Shown one piece after another: positions 1 to 6,936 of a DNA stretch of 8,060 bases. The stretch comes from Nitrospinota bacterium (lineage in GTDB: Bacteria; Nitrospinota_A; UBA7883): contig JAOUNV010000060.1 of the NCBI GenBank assembly GCA_029880775.1, forward strand, positions 1-8,060, given 5' to 3'. Each line of letters opens with the position of its first letter. Position 1 is the stretch's first letter. The notes under the pieces were generated by a model that was not told where the DNA came from, ran no database searches, and worked only from the letters and a program-made list of their open reading frames with translations. Made by a program: the position numbers and the translations under genes.

Positions 1-729
1 CTTCTCCACCTTGCGGATAACCAGGCTGCCCGCCTTGATAGCCGCCTCCACTTTGTCCGCTTCCTCTCCGGAGCCTATCTTGAACTTTTTACCTTTCAGG
101 TGGAAGGCTTTCGCGTCGAACGAAGGGGGTGTTTTTCCCTCCAGCGCGGCGGTGACGGTCCAATATTCCTCCGGCACAAAAGCCAGGATCTCCTTCTCCC
201 GCTCCACCACCAGCCGCAACGCCACAGACTGCACCCTGCCGGCGGAGAGCCCCTTGCGCACCTTGTCCCACAGCAGCGGGGAGAGGTTGTAGCCCATCAG
301 CCTGTCCAGGATGCGGCGCGCCATCTGGGAGTTCACCCGGTCCTGGTCGATCGCACCGCGATTCTCCATCGCCTTGAGCACAGCTTTTTTGGTGATTTCG
401 TTGAACTGGACCCGATAGAGTGTTTTGCCCTCGCCAATCTCCATGGCGATATGGCTGGCGATGGCCTCACCTTCACGATCAGGGTCAGGCGCCAGGTAGA
501 TCACGTCCGCTTTTTTGGCCGCGTCGCGGATCTGCTTTATGACCTTGTCCTTGCCCTTGATGTTCACGAACTCAGGCTTGAAACCGTTTTCCGTGTCCAC
601 GCCCAGCTTCGACTTGGGAAGATTTTTGATGTGCCCCACAGAGGCGACCACCTGAAAATCTTTTCCGAGGTACTTTTTCAAAGTCGTCGCTTTGGCTGGC
701 GACTCCACAATAACAAGGGATTTTGGCAT
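1..729 (-). CDS. topA: DNA topoisomerase I, N-terminal part (runs off left edge)
   Basis: Type IA topoisomerase, which relaxes negative supercoils by cutting and passing one DNA strand. The window holds the first 243 codons; the gene continues beyond base 1. The protein opens with MPKSLVIVESPAK, the Toprim start with the conserved Glu at residue 9. It continues with the PDPDREGEA acidic motif (D82, D84, E86), which binds Mg2+, and the family signature GLSAGRVQS at about 160-168. The Toprim domain spans about 1-115 and is shorter than that of E. coli TopA, whose acidic motif lies near residue 111. The active-site Tyr should lie just past the visible end, so it cannot be checked. The ATG at 727-729 has a GGAG Shine-Dalgarno 9 bases upstream (739-742). 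It follows dprA by 15 bases, a very common pairing in bacteria. No frameshift is seen. Identity is firm; completeness is unknown. Confidence 0.97.
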   Translation of the reverse strand, partial: MPKSLVIVESPAKATTLKKYLGKDFQVVASVGHIKNLPKSKLGVDTENGFKPEFVNIKGKDKVIKQIRDAAKKADVIYLAPDPDREGEAIASHIAMEIGEGKTLYRVQFNEITKKAVLKAMENRGAIDQDRVNSQMARRILDRLMGYNLSPLLWDKVRKGLSAGRVQSVALRLVVEREKEILAFVPEEYWTVTAALEGKTPPSFDAKAFHLKGKKFKIGSGEEADKVEAAIKAGSLVIRKVEK

Positions 730-744
730 CAGGTCTAACTCCAA

Positions 745-1860
745 TTAGCTTCGCATGAACATTTTGCCGGCTGACTGTTTTACAACGCCTTTTATTTCAA
801 GGGACAGGAGTATAGCAGATACCTTGCCTAATGGCAAACCGCATAAACCAGCCACTTCATCTATATGTACTTCACCGTTTTCGAGAATCTTTACCACCAC
901 GTTCTCATCATCGGTAAGCTCCATAATAGCCTTTTGGGCCACCAGGTCCAGCCCCATTTGTCTCTCCTTCACCCATCCACGCGCGAAGTCGGGCAAGCTG
1001 TCGAACAGATCTTCCACCTCCATAAACAGCCTGGCATGGCCTCTTTGGATCAGTCGGTTGGCCCCAACACTGTTTTTTGCATTGACCGGGCCGGGCACGG
1101 CGAACACCTCTTTGCCCGAGTCCAGGGCGGCCGACGCGGTGATCAAGGCTCCGCTGCTCATCGGCGCCTCCACCACAATCGTACCCAGGGTCAGCCCCGC
1201 CACCACCCTGTTGCGGATGGGGAACGTGGTCTTCCCCGGCGCCGCCGTCAAGCCAAACTGGCTCATCACGGCTCCATTCTGGGCGATCTTGTTTTTAAGG
1301 CTGTAGTGGTCCGCCGGGTAGTTGATGTTCAGCCCGCAGCCGAGCACGGCCACGGTCCTCCCCCCGGCTCGCAACGCCCCTTTGTGGGCCGCCACATCCA
1401 CCCCCATGGCAAAGCCGGACACCACACATATTCCCGCTTTGGCCAGCCCCTCGGCGATCTTCTGGGCCATATGGCGCCCATACGCGGTGGGTCGGCGAGT
1501 GCCTACTATGGCAAAAGAAAGCCTGTCCTCCTTTCTCCATTCACCCTTTATATACAACACCGGCGGCGCGGCGTGGATATCCGCCAAAGAGGCTGGATAA
1601 TCGTAATCCCCCAGGAAAAATATCTTGGCCTCCAGCTTCTGGGCCAAGGCCATCTCCGCCTCCGCCAGCTTCACCGGATCGCAGGTTTTGATGACATCCA
1701 CCATGGCCGGGAGCGCTTCCCGCACGGTGGACAGCTGGTCCCTGCCTGTTTTAAACACGGCCCTGGCCGAGCCGAACCTGGCCACCAGCGCATGGTATGT
1801 GGCCGGATGCATATATGGCAGGCTGTTTAAAGCCACGGCGCAAAGTTTTCCCTCGTCCAT
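745..1860 (-). CDS. dprA: DNA-processing protein DprA (Smf), RecA loader
   Basis: Cytoplasmic protein that binds incoming single-stranded DNA during natural transformation and loads RecA. It is also present in many bacteria not known to be competent. The length of 371 residues is normal for the family. An N-terminal helix-hairpin-helix-like region (about 10-38) precedes the Rossmann-like DprA core. Visible core motifs are PPVLYIKG (99-106), VGTRRPTAYG (119-128), SGFAMGVDVAAHKGAL (148-163), TVAVLGCG (169-176), FPIRNRVVAGL (213-223), VVEA, SGALITA and GANRLI (266-271). Residues from about 310 to the end form the winged-helix domain found in longer DprA proteins. The segment after GAVMS reads QFG where many homologues have EYP or EFP. 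The ATG at 1858-1860 has GAGG 5 bases upstream, overlapping the glnE stop codon, which suggests translational coupling. topA follows 15 bases downstream. Confidence 0.97.
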   Translation of the reverse strand: MDEGKLCAVALNSLPYMHPATYHALVARFGSARAVFKTGRDQLSTVREALPAMVDVIKTCDPVKLAEAEMALAQKLEAKIFFLGDYDYPASLADIHAAPPVLYIKGEWRKEDRLSFAIVGTRRPTAYGRHMAQKIAEGLAKAGICVVSGFAMGVDVAAHKGALRAGGRTVAVLGCGLNINYPADHYSLKNKIAQNGAVMSQFGLTAAPGKTTFPIRNRVVAGLTLGTIVVEAPMSSGALITASAALDSGKEVFAVPGPVNAKNSVGANRLIQRGHARLFMEVEDLFDSLPDFARGWVKERQMGLDLVAQKAIMELTDDENVVVKILENGEVHIDEVAGLCGLPLGKVSAILLSLEIKGVVKQSAGKMFMRS

Positions 1861-1865
1861 CGCAG

Positions 1866-1870
1866 CCTCA
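1866..1870 (-). promoter_or_regulatory. Ribosome binding site of dprA, overlapping the glnE stop
   Basis: Read on the minus strand the bases are TGAGG, followed by 5 bases and the dprA ATG. The TGA inside this site is the glnE stop codon, so ribosomes finishing glnE sit on the dprA start signal. This supports the chosen dprA start and co-translation of the two genes. Confidence 0.7.
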
Positions 1871-4753
1871 AGCCACCGGACGTTCTGATGAGAAAAACTG
1901 GTCGAAAACCTCCCGCACCTGCGCCATTACCTCCTTCACATAATCCAAAAACTTTTCCGGGCCAGCTTCGGTTTCCACTGTCCGGGAGAGTCTTTTTATC
2001 AGCGCTGTGTCCCATTCCGGGATGGTGTGCAGCGCCTGCTCCCGATTCATCCGGACAGTATCCTCCACGGCCCTGAGCAGGCCATACCCCCGGATGAGGG
2101 TTTGCGACATCTGGGTGTCTATCCACTTGCGGCGCTTGGCCTCCCGCAAAAGGGTGATGGTGAAAGGCTCTGGAGCCTCCTGGCGGAACCGTTTGTCTAT
2201 CCGCAGCCATTGGCAGATGAACTCCACATCCACCAGCCCTCCCTGGCCGAATTTTATATCCACCACGCCCCGCTTCACCTTCTCCTTTGTCATTTTGTCC
2301 CGCATCGCCACGATCAGCCCCACATCCTGGGGGGAGGGGGACTCCACGAACTTCCGCAGCAGGTCATCCACCCGCTCGCGCAGCTTTATATCTCCGGCCA
2401 GCGGCCTGGCCCCCACCAGCGCCAGCCTCTCCCATACCCCCGCCCTGCCGCTGTAATAATCCTTAGCCGCCGCCAGGCTCACCACCAGAGGGGCCGACAC
2501 CCCCTCCGGCCTAAGACGCATGTCCATCTGGTAGCCGTATCCATAGGAGGTCAGCTCCCCACACAGCTTGATAACCTTCTGGATCAGCATGCCCACCCAT
2601 TCGCGGGCGTTTTCCCGCTCCGCCAGAGCGCCTGTATAGTCGAATAATGCGATCAGGTCCATGTCGGAGCCGAAGTTCATTTCGCGCCGTCCCATTTTCC
2701 CCGCCGCCACCAAGGCCCACATTGCGCCTTGTGGCCGGGGGGGCAGGCTCTCCTCGGCTGTCCGGATCACCGCCGCCAGGTATTCCTCCGCCAGCCATGT
2801 CAGCCCCTTCATCAGTTCCTCACGCTCGGCCAGCCCCAATATCCGTCGCAGCCCCAGCCGCAGATTTTCCGCCACCTTGAAGGAGTTGAATAGGGCCAGC
2901 CTCCCTTTGGCAGGAGTCACCCGCATTATCCGGGAAAATTCCGCATTGTAGCCAGCCGCGTCGGCGGGCAACCCCACTGGGTCTGCAGCCAGAAGCCTTT
3001 CTATGATATCCGGCTGGCGGATAAGAGACGCGGTCAGGCTCTCCGATGATGAGAACACGCTGGAGAGAAGCTGTATCACCGGCCTGTGATTGTCCAGCAG
3101 GCTGTATAGCTGGTCCCGTCCCTTCTTGGCCTCCACATAGTTGGAGAAACCCAGGATCACCTGGTCCGGCCATGCGCTGGCGGCGGCCTTGGCCACAAGC
3201 TCCGGGCCGAACCTGTCGAAGGCGCGCTGGCTTTTTTCCGATGGGTGGGAAAAAGCGGGCCCATCGCGCAGCAGCAACAGCGCCCTGGCGGAGGCCGTGG
3301 GATGATCGAACCTTAGCGAATCTAGCCAGTGGATGATGGCGCCCTCATCCTCCAGCGGCGCGGGGAACCTTTCCGCCTCGCTCTCCTTCTCCAGGGTGAA
3401 CAGGTCGAATATCTCCCGCACTCTCTTTCTCCTCCGGGAAGTCTCCTCCATCATCTTCTCCCCGGCGTCCTCCCCGGCAAAGCCCATCAGCCGGGCCAGG
3501 GCCGCCTGTTTTTCCAGATTAGCGGGGATAATGTGGGTCTGCAAATTACCGTCATACTGGATTCGGTTTTCCATCCTGCGCAAGAATATATAGCTTTCCC
3601 GCAGATCGGCATAGTGGGGCATAGAGACAAGACCCATGGCCTGGCATGCGGCCAGGGCCTTGAGGGTGGAGCGGGTCTGGAGAGTCTTGTTCCTGCCGCC
3701 GTACAAAAGTTGCAGAGCCTGGACTGTGAACTCGATCTCCCGGATGCCGCCCCGGCCAAGCTTTATGTCGTCGGCTGAGCTTTTGGCCGATTTCCTGGTG
3801 GTCAGGCTGCGGTCGATTTTGTTCTTTATATCAGCGATCTCCTTCAGCGCCGTCTCGTCCATGTATTTGCGATAAATAAAGGGCTGGAGCCTGTGCATTA
3901 TCTCTTCGGTCACCGCCGGGTCGCCCCCGCAATGGCGCGCCTTTATCAGCGCCTGGCGCTCCCATTGCCGCCCGTAGGATTCGTAATATGTCTCCATAGC
4001 GCCGATGGAGTTTGTTATCTCGCCTGACGGGCCTTCCGGCCGCAGGTCCAGATCCATGCGGAACACGAAGCCATCCTCCGTCACATCGTTCAACAGTTTG
4101 TTGGTGGACAGGGCCACATGAGTGAAAAACTCGTGGAGGTGAACTTTCTTCGGGCCGGAGGTGGTTCCTCTGTCGGAGGTGTGGACGTATATCACATCCA
4201 CGTCTGACGATATATTCAGTTCCCCGCCCCCCAGCTTGCCCATGCCTATCACGGCGAATCCCGCCAGTTTTTGCTCAGAGTCGTCTATCCCGGTGTAGAC
4301 CGGGTCGCCATATCGTTTCCTCGCCTCCTCCATCGCCCAAGTGGCGGCGCAATGGATGGCCGTTTCCGCCACCTGGGTCCATTCGCTCAAAGTATCTCCC
4401 AGCTTGGCCGCGCCGGACAGCTCCCTGGCGCATATGCGGGCCAGCTCTCTGTGCTTGAAATAGCGCATCGCCTTGGGCGTCGGATGAAGAGCCATCAGCC
4501 CGGCCAAGTTCTCCTCCATCTCCTTTTGGCTCCGGGGCATATCCAGGATCCCCTCGCCCAGCAGCCAGCCCAGCTCTCCATGGCGGGAAGCAAGCCAGTT
4601 GACCAGATATTCCGATCCTGCCAGCATCCCATGCAGCAGGGCCATCCGTTCCATTTCTTCCGCGGCGTCGGGGTGGATTTGAAGCAGATGACTCAGGCGA
4701 TGTTTGACGATCTCCGGATCGGCGGACATGGTGGCGATATCGTCCACGTTCAT
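1868..4753 (-). CDS. glnE: Bifunctional glutamine synthetase adenylyltransferase/adenylyl-removing enzyme
   Basis: GlnE adds AMP to, and removes it from, a Tyr of glutamine synthetase, switching the enzyme off or on in response to PII (GlnB) and glutamine. With the start chosen here it has 961 residues, close to the roughly 946 of E. coli. Two nucleotidyltransferase-like halves are visible. The N-terminal deadenylylating half has GMGKLGGGELNISSDVDV with D184 and D186, then DLRPEGP (236-242) and GRGGIREIEF (333-342). The C-terminal adenylylating half has AAGKMGRREMNFGSDMDL with D697 and D699, then MRLRPEG (745-751) and FGQGGLVDVEF (835-845). Both acidic pairs are present, so both activities are expected. 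The open frame extends 30 codons further upstream to 4843, but that part overlaps the SPL gene and has no family-like sequence. The ATG at 4751-4753 has its own Shine-Dalgarno and an ATGA overlap with SPL. No glnA or glnB is in the window. Confidence 0.97.
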   Translation of the reverse strand: MNVDDIATMSADPEIVKHRLSHLLQIHPDAAEEMERMALLHGMLAGSEYLVNWLASRHGELGWLLGEGILDMPRSQKEMEENLAGLMALHPTPKAMRYFKHRELARICARELSGAAKLGDTLSEWTQVAETAIHCAATWAMEEARKRYGDPVYTGIDDSEQKLAGFAVIGMGKLGGGELNISSDVDVIYVHTSDRGTTSGPKKVHLHEFFTHVALSTNKLLNDVTEDGFVFRMDLDLRPEGPSGEITNSIGAMETYYESYGRQWERQALIKARHCGGDPAVTEEIMHRLQPFIYRKYMDETALKEIADIKNKIDRSLTTRKSAKSSADDIKLGRGGIREIEFTVQALQLLYGGRNKTLQTRSTLKALAACQAMGLVSMPHYADLRESYIFLRRMENRIQYDGNLQTHIIPANLEKQAALARLMGFAGEDAGEKMMEETSRRRKRVREIFDLFTLEKESEAERFPAPLEDEGAIIHWLDSLRFDHPTASARALLLLRDGPAFSHPSEKSQRAFDRFGPELVAKAAASAWPDQVILGFSNYVEAKKGRDQLYSLLDNHRPVIQLLSSVFSSSESLTASLIRQPDIIERLLAADPVGLPADAAGYNAEFSRIMRVTPAKGRLALFNSFKVAENLRLGLRRILGLAEREELMKGLTWLAEEYLAAVIRTAEESLPPRPQGAMWALVAAGKMGRREMNFGSDMDLIALFDYTGALAERENAREWVGMLIQKVIKLCGELTSYGYGYQMDMRLRPEGVSAPLVVSLAAAKDYYSGRAGVWERLALVGARPLAGDIKLRERVDDLLRKFVESPSPQDVGLIVAMRDKMTKEKVKRGVVDIKFGQGGLVDVEFICQWLRIDKRFRQEAPEPFTITLLREAKRRKWIDTQMSQTLIRGYGLLRAVEDTVRMNREQALHTIPEWDTALIKRLSRTVETEAGPEKFLDYVKEVMAQVREVFDQFFSSERPVA

Positions 4754-5832
4754 GCGAACAACCTCTTCATGGGGGCGTTTCTGGGCATGGCTTGCGGCAG
4801 GGCGCCAAATACAGCTTTCCACATTTCCGCCCCCTCCATACACAGGTAGAGCGGCGCGCCAGGCAAAGCCTCTTGCAAAGCGTTCTTGACGGTACTGAAA
4901 AGCCGTCGCCTGAGCGGTTTTGCGTATCGCATCTTGTTCGGGCAGAGCGCGAACTCACCTTTTAATATGCCTTCCGCACCGAACCGGCGACGGATTACGT
5001 CCTTCATGGAGGGGTGAAACCTCAACGCCCCCAGGCTGATCCATTCCACCCTGGCCGGATCCACCGCTTCGGCAAGCAAGGCGGCTGTCTGGCGATATCC
5101 TGCTTCCCATTCATCATGGATCACCAGCGGGTCGAAATGAAACGCCACCTTCCACCCGGCCGCCACCGCGCGCGAGGCTGCCTGAATCCTCTGCTCTATC
5201 GACGCGGCGCCCCTCTCCTCTCCATACGCGATGGCGGGAGCGTTCAGCGACCAAGCGATTACCACGTTTTCCACCGGTTTTGTGTCGAGTATGCTATCTA
5301 TATTCACGGTTTTGGTTTTCAGTTCCAGCGTGACTCTGGGCCGCTGGCGGACCATGGCGATGAGCATGGAGGATATCCCCAACTCATGGTCGAACATCAA
5401 AGAGTCGGACAGCTCCCCCGTCCCCAGGCGAATGGGTCCATCGGTGGCGGCAAGCTCCGTGTCCAGTTCCCGCTCCATGTCGTCGAAGTTCACAGCCAGG
5501 CGGATTCGCCGGTCTGTCAGGTATCCTTGCAACACGCAGTATGAGCAGTCGATGGCGCATCCCTCCACCAGGTCTATCACCCAATAGTTGCAGCAGATAA
5601 GGCCCATGGTCCCCGGGCATTTGCGGATGAACCGTCCCCGGTTTTTTACCAGGACCAGTGTACGCTTCCCCTGGGCCACAGGATCGGCGGCCATAGCCAG
5701 GCCGTCACCCTCCGGCGCCGCCTGAGCCTGCTCCACTTCCGCGCCGGGCCATGCGGCGATGGCGCGCTGCAGCAAGGGGGAGGCGCCAGCCTCCTTTGTC
5801 ACGGCGATTCTGTCAATGGGGTATCCACTCAT
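4750..5832 (-). CDS. Spore photoproduct lyase-family radical SAM protein, non-canonical
   Basis: 360-residue cytosolic protein. The radical SAM cluster motif is C92-x3-C96-x2-C99 within GCAIDCSYCVLQGYL (91-105), which resembles the CxxxCxxC-x-LQ pattern of SPL (SplB) proteins. The N-terminal IDRIAVTKE also fits that family. True SPL repairs the spore photoproduct in DNA with a catalytic Cys (Cys141 in B. subtilis, in a context I recall as ACTSD) and a Tyr pair flanking the last cluster Cys. Aligning by eye to RLGTGELSDSLMFD (135-148), the catalytic Cys position holds Glu140. Tyr98 is kept but the second Tyr is Val100. Spore DNA repair is therefore doubtful; substrate unknown. Further Cys occur at 72, 80, 81, 297 and 331. 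It is first in the operon and overlaps glnE by ATGA. No good Shine-Dalgarno precedes the ATG at 5830-5832, but the next Met (47) would remove family-like sequence. Confidence 0.85.
   Translation of the reverse strand: MSGYPIDRIAVTKEAGASPLLQRAIAAWPGAEVEQAQAAPEGDGLAMAADPVAQGKRTLVLVKNRGRFIRKCPGTMGLICCNYWVIDLVEGCAIDCSYCVLQGYLTDRRIRLAVNFDDMERELDTELAATDGPIRLGTGELSDSLMFDHELGISSMLIAMVRQRPRVTLELKTKTVNIDSILDTKPVENVVIAWSLNAPAIAYGEERGAASIEQRIQAASRAVAAGWKVAFHFDPLVIHDEWEAGYRQTAALLAEAVDPARVEWISLGALRFHPSMKDVIRRRFGAEGILKGEFALCPNKMRYAKPLRRRLFSTVKNALQEALPGAPLYLCMEGAEMWKAVFGALPQAMPRNAPMKRLFA
4760..4767 (-). promoter_or_regulatory. Ribosome binding site that decides the glnE start
   Basis: Minus-strand AAGAGGTT, with AGAGG ending 8 bases before the ATG at 4751-4753. 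It lies inside the last codons of the SPL gene. It favours the internal start over the longer frame beginning at 4843 and fits the 4-base ATGA stop/start overlap. Confidence 0.75.
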
Positions 5833-5838
5833 GAGAGG

Positions 5839-5850
5839 TAATGTACATTA
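5839..5850. promoter_or_regulatory. Perfect 12-bp palindrome before the SPL gene, candidate operator
   Basis: TAATGTACATTA is identical on both strands. It ends 6 bases before the SPL start codon, covering the position where a ribosome binding site would normally lie. A bound regulator here could block transcription or initiation of the SPL-glnE-dprA-topA operon. The TGTACA core resembles half-sites described for light-responsive LitR/CarH regulators, but only one copy is present, so that assignment is speculation. Confidence 0.4.
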
Positions 5851-5858
5851 AAACGGGG

Positions 5859-5918
5859 GGCCGTGCCACTTGTGGCCACGCCACTTGTGGCCACGCCATT
5901 AGTGGCCGTGTCATGAGG
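5859..5918. repeat. Tandem 15-bp repeat, about four decaying copies
   Basis: Consensus unit GGCCACGCCACTTGT, with copies at 5859-5873 (CG to GT change at unit positions 5-6), 5874-5888 (matches consensus), 5889-5903 (TTAGT ending) and a degenerate copy at 5904-5918. The units contain short palindromes: GTGGCCAC across unit borders, and GCCAC-TT-GTGGC within units. The array lies in the 135-base gap between the ParB-like gene and the SPL gene, so it would be in the promoter or leader of the SPL-glnE-dprA-topA operon. It has no spacers, so it is not CRISPR. Function unknown: it could be a regulatory binding array, a folded leader, or slippage-born sequence. Confidence 0.85.
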
Positions 5919-5967
5919 GGATGGGGCACGGGGGAAGTGAAGATTAAGTTATTCGCCGACCGCGCCA

Positions 5968-6936
5968 TCATATCCACTTGAACAGTTTTTCCAATCCACC
6001 CCGCTCCACCTTCCCCAGGGCGGCGATGGCGGCGGACATCGATTCGGCCCGGTCCGCGCGAATTGTCAGCTCGATGTGGCGCCCCTCAAAGTTTTTCGGC
6101 GGACGAATCCTCACCTGCGGCGGGAGAGTGAGTGCGGCCACCGCATCGTCGAAATCGTATTCCATGCTGGCAAGGGCGGGTTTACTTTTCTTTATGAGGG
6201 TGTTGAAGATGACATCGGTTCTGCGGGTCGCGTCCCAATTTTGCGCGGCGGCCTTTTCCATCTCATCCATCACTTCCGATGCGCTTAGCCCCTGGTTCAC
6301 GCGGATATCCAGCAGCGCCTCGAACGCCTGGACGCATTGGTTCAGCCCCAACCTGTGATCCGTGATCCATTCAGCGGCCAGCTCCCGCTCCTCCTTTTCG
6401 AATTGGGCCAGCACAGCCGCCTGCTTGGCGCCCATGCCGGAGCTTGCGACAAGCGCCTGGGTGTAAGGGCCATATTCCGCCACCTGGGAGATGGCGTTGT
6501 ACATAACCATGGATCGCTCCAGCCCTATGGCGGGGAACAGAGTGTCGATCACTTGCTCTGGAGTTTTGCCGAAACTGGCATGGGCCGAGCGTATCAGCAT
6601 CGCTTTCTCCAGCAGGTTCAGGCCGCGGGTGTGGCTGTTTTCCTCTGCCTGCATAAGCAGCAACGTATATTCATCGGCGCCCTCAAGGATAAGGGCCGGC
6701 ATCTTTTCTTGCGCCGCCTTAGTTGCGGCTCTGTATCTGCGGAAACCGCAGATAAGGTCATATTTCCCGTCCGAGGGGATCAGCCAGACCGGATTTATAA
6801 CCCCGCGACGGGCCACGGAAGCATCCAGCGCTGAAATGTCATGGGGAAAAGAACAGTGGAATCTGGGATCTGGAATGATATCGGCCAGCGTCACGGGGCG
6901 GGCCTCCATGGCCCTGGCCCCGGCCAAAAGGTTCAT
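5968..6936 (-). CDS. Divergent ParB-like (ParB/Srx-fold) protein
   Basis: 322 residues. The N-terminal part looks like the ParB nucleotide-binding domain: I20-IPDP, a spacer, RRGVINPVWLIP (43-54), CGFRRYRAA (63-71), and AEENSHTRGLNLLEKA (97-112). The last matches the ENxxR..LNPIEEA region of ParB, with E99 and N100 kept. The usual GERR motif reads GFRR. The middle (about 120-200) has helices in the place of the ParB helix-turn-helix, but the match is weak. The C-terminal part (about 240-322) is unrecognised, with a possible alpha/beta fold ending in GGLEKLFKWI. ParB-fold proteins usually load DNA clamps at parS for chromosome segregation; some act as nucleoid-occlusion or transcription factors. 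No parA or parS-like site is visible here, so a partition role is not supported. The start overlaps the J-domain stop by ATGA; Shine-Dalgarno is weak, and Met10 is an alternative start. Confidence 0.75.
   Translation of the reverse strand: MNLLAGARAMEARPVTLADIIPDPRFHCSFPHDISALDASVARRGVINPVWLIPSDGKYDLICGFRRYRAATKAAQEKMPALILEGADEYTLLLMQAEENSHTRGLNLLEKAMLIRSAHASFGKTPEQVIDTLFPAIGLERSMVMYNAISQVAEYGPYTQALVASSGMGAKQAAVLAQFEKEERELAAEWITDHRLGLNQCVQAFEALLDIRVNQGLSASEVMDEMEKAAAQNWDATRRTDVIFNTLIKKSKPALASMEYDFDDAVAALTLPPQVRIRPPKNFEGRHIELTIRADRAESMSAAIAALGKVERGGLEKLFKWI

Noticed and set aside
100..738. Open frame of 212 codons on the plus strand
   Set aside because: It is antisense to topA, whose motifs are unmistakable; the plus-strand product matches nothing I recognise.
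865..1830. Long open frame of 321 codons on the plus strand
   Set aside because: It is antisense to dprA, rich in His, Arg and Gly typical of shadow frames in GC-rich DNA, and has no recognisable domain.
2027..2647. Open frame of 206 codons on the plus strand
   Set aside because: It is antisense to the adenylyltransferase half of glnE and has shadow-frame composition.
4754..4843. N-terminal extension of GlnE by 30 codons to the ATG at 4841-4843
   Set aside because: It lies wholly inside the SPL gene, its residues do not look like a GlnE N-terminus, and the ATG at 4753 has a good ribosome site and an ATGA overlap.
4750..5832. Evidence for an endospore-forming host from the SPL homologue
   Set aside because: The key catalytic residues appear to be missing and no sporulation gene is present; SPL-like proteins also occur in non-sporulating bacteria.
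5853..5864. Terminator hairpin ACGG-GGGG-CCGT followed on the minus strand by a short T run
   Set aside because: The stem has only four pairs and the T run only four bases. It also lies just upstream of the SPL gene it would silence.
5859..5918. Short CRISPR-like array
   Set aside because: The copies are directly contiguous with a 15-bp period and no unique spacers, and there are no cas genes.
5968..6936. Chromosome partition locus parAB/parS
   Set aside because: No ParA gene and no parS-like 16-mer is visible, and the ParB motifs are altered.
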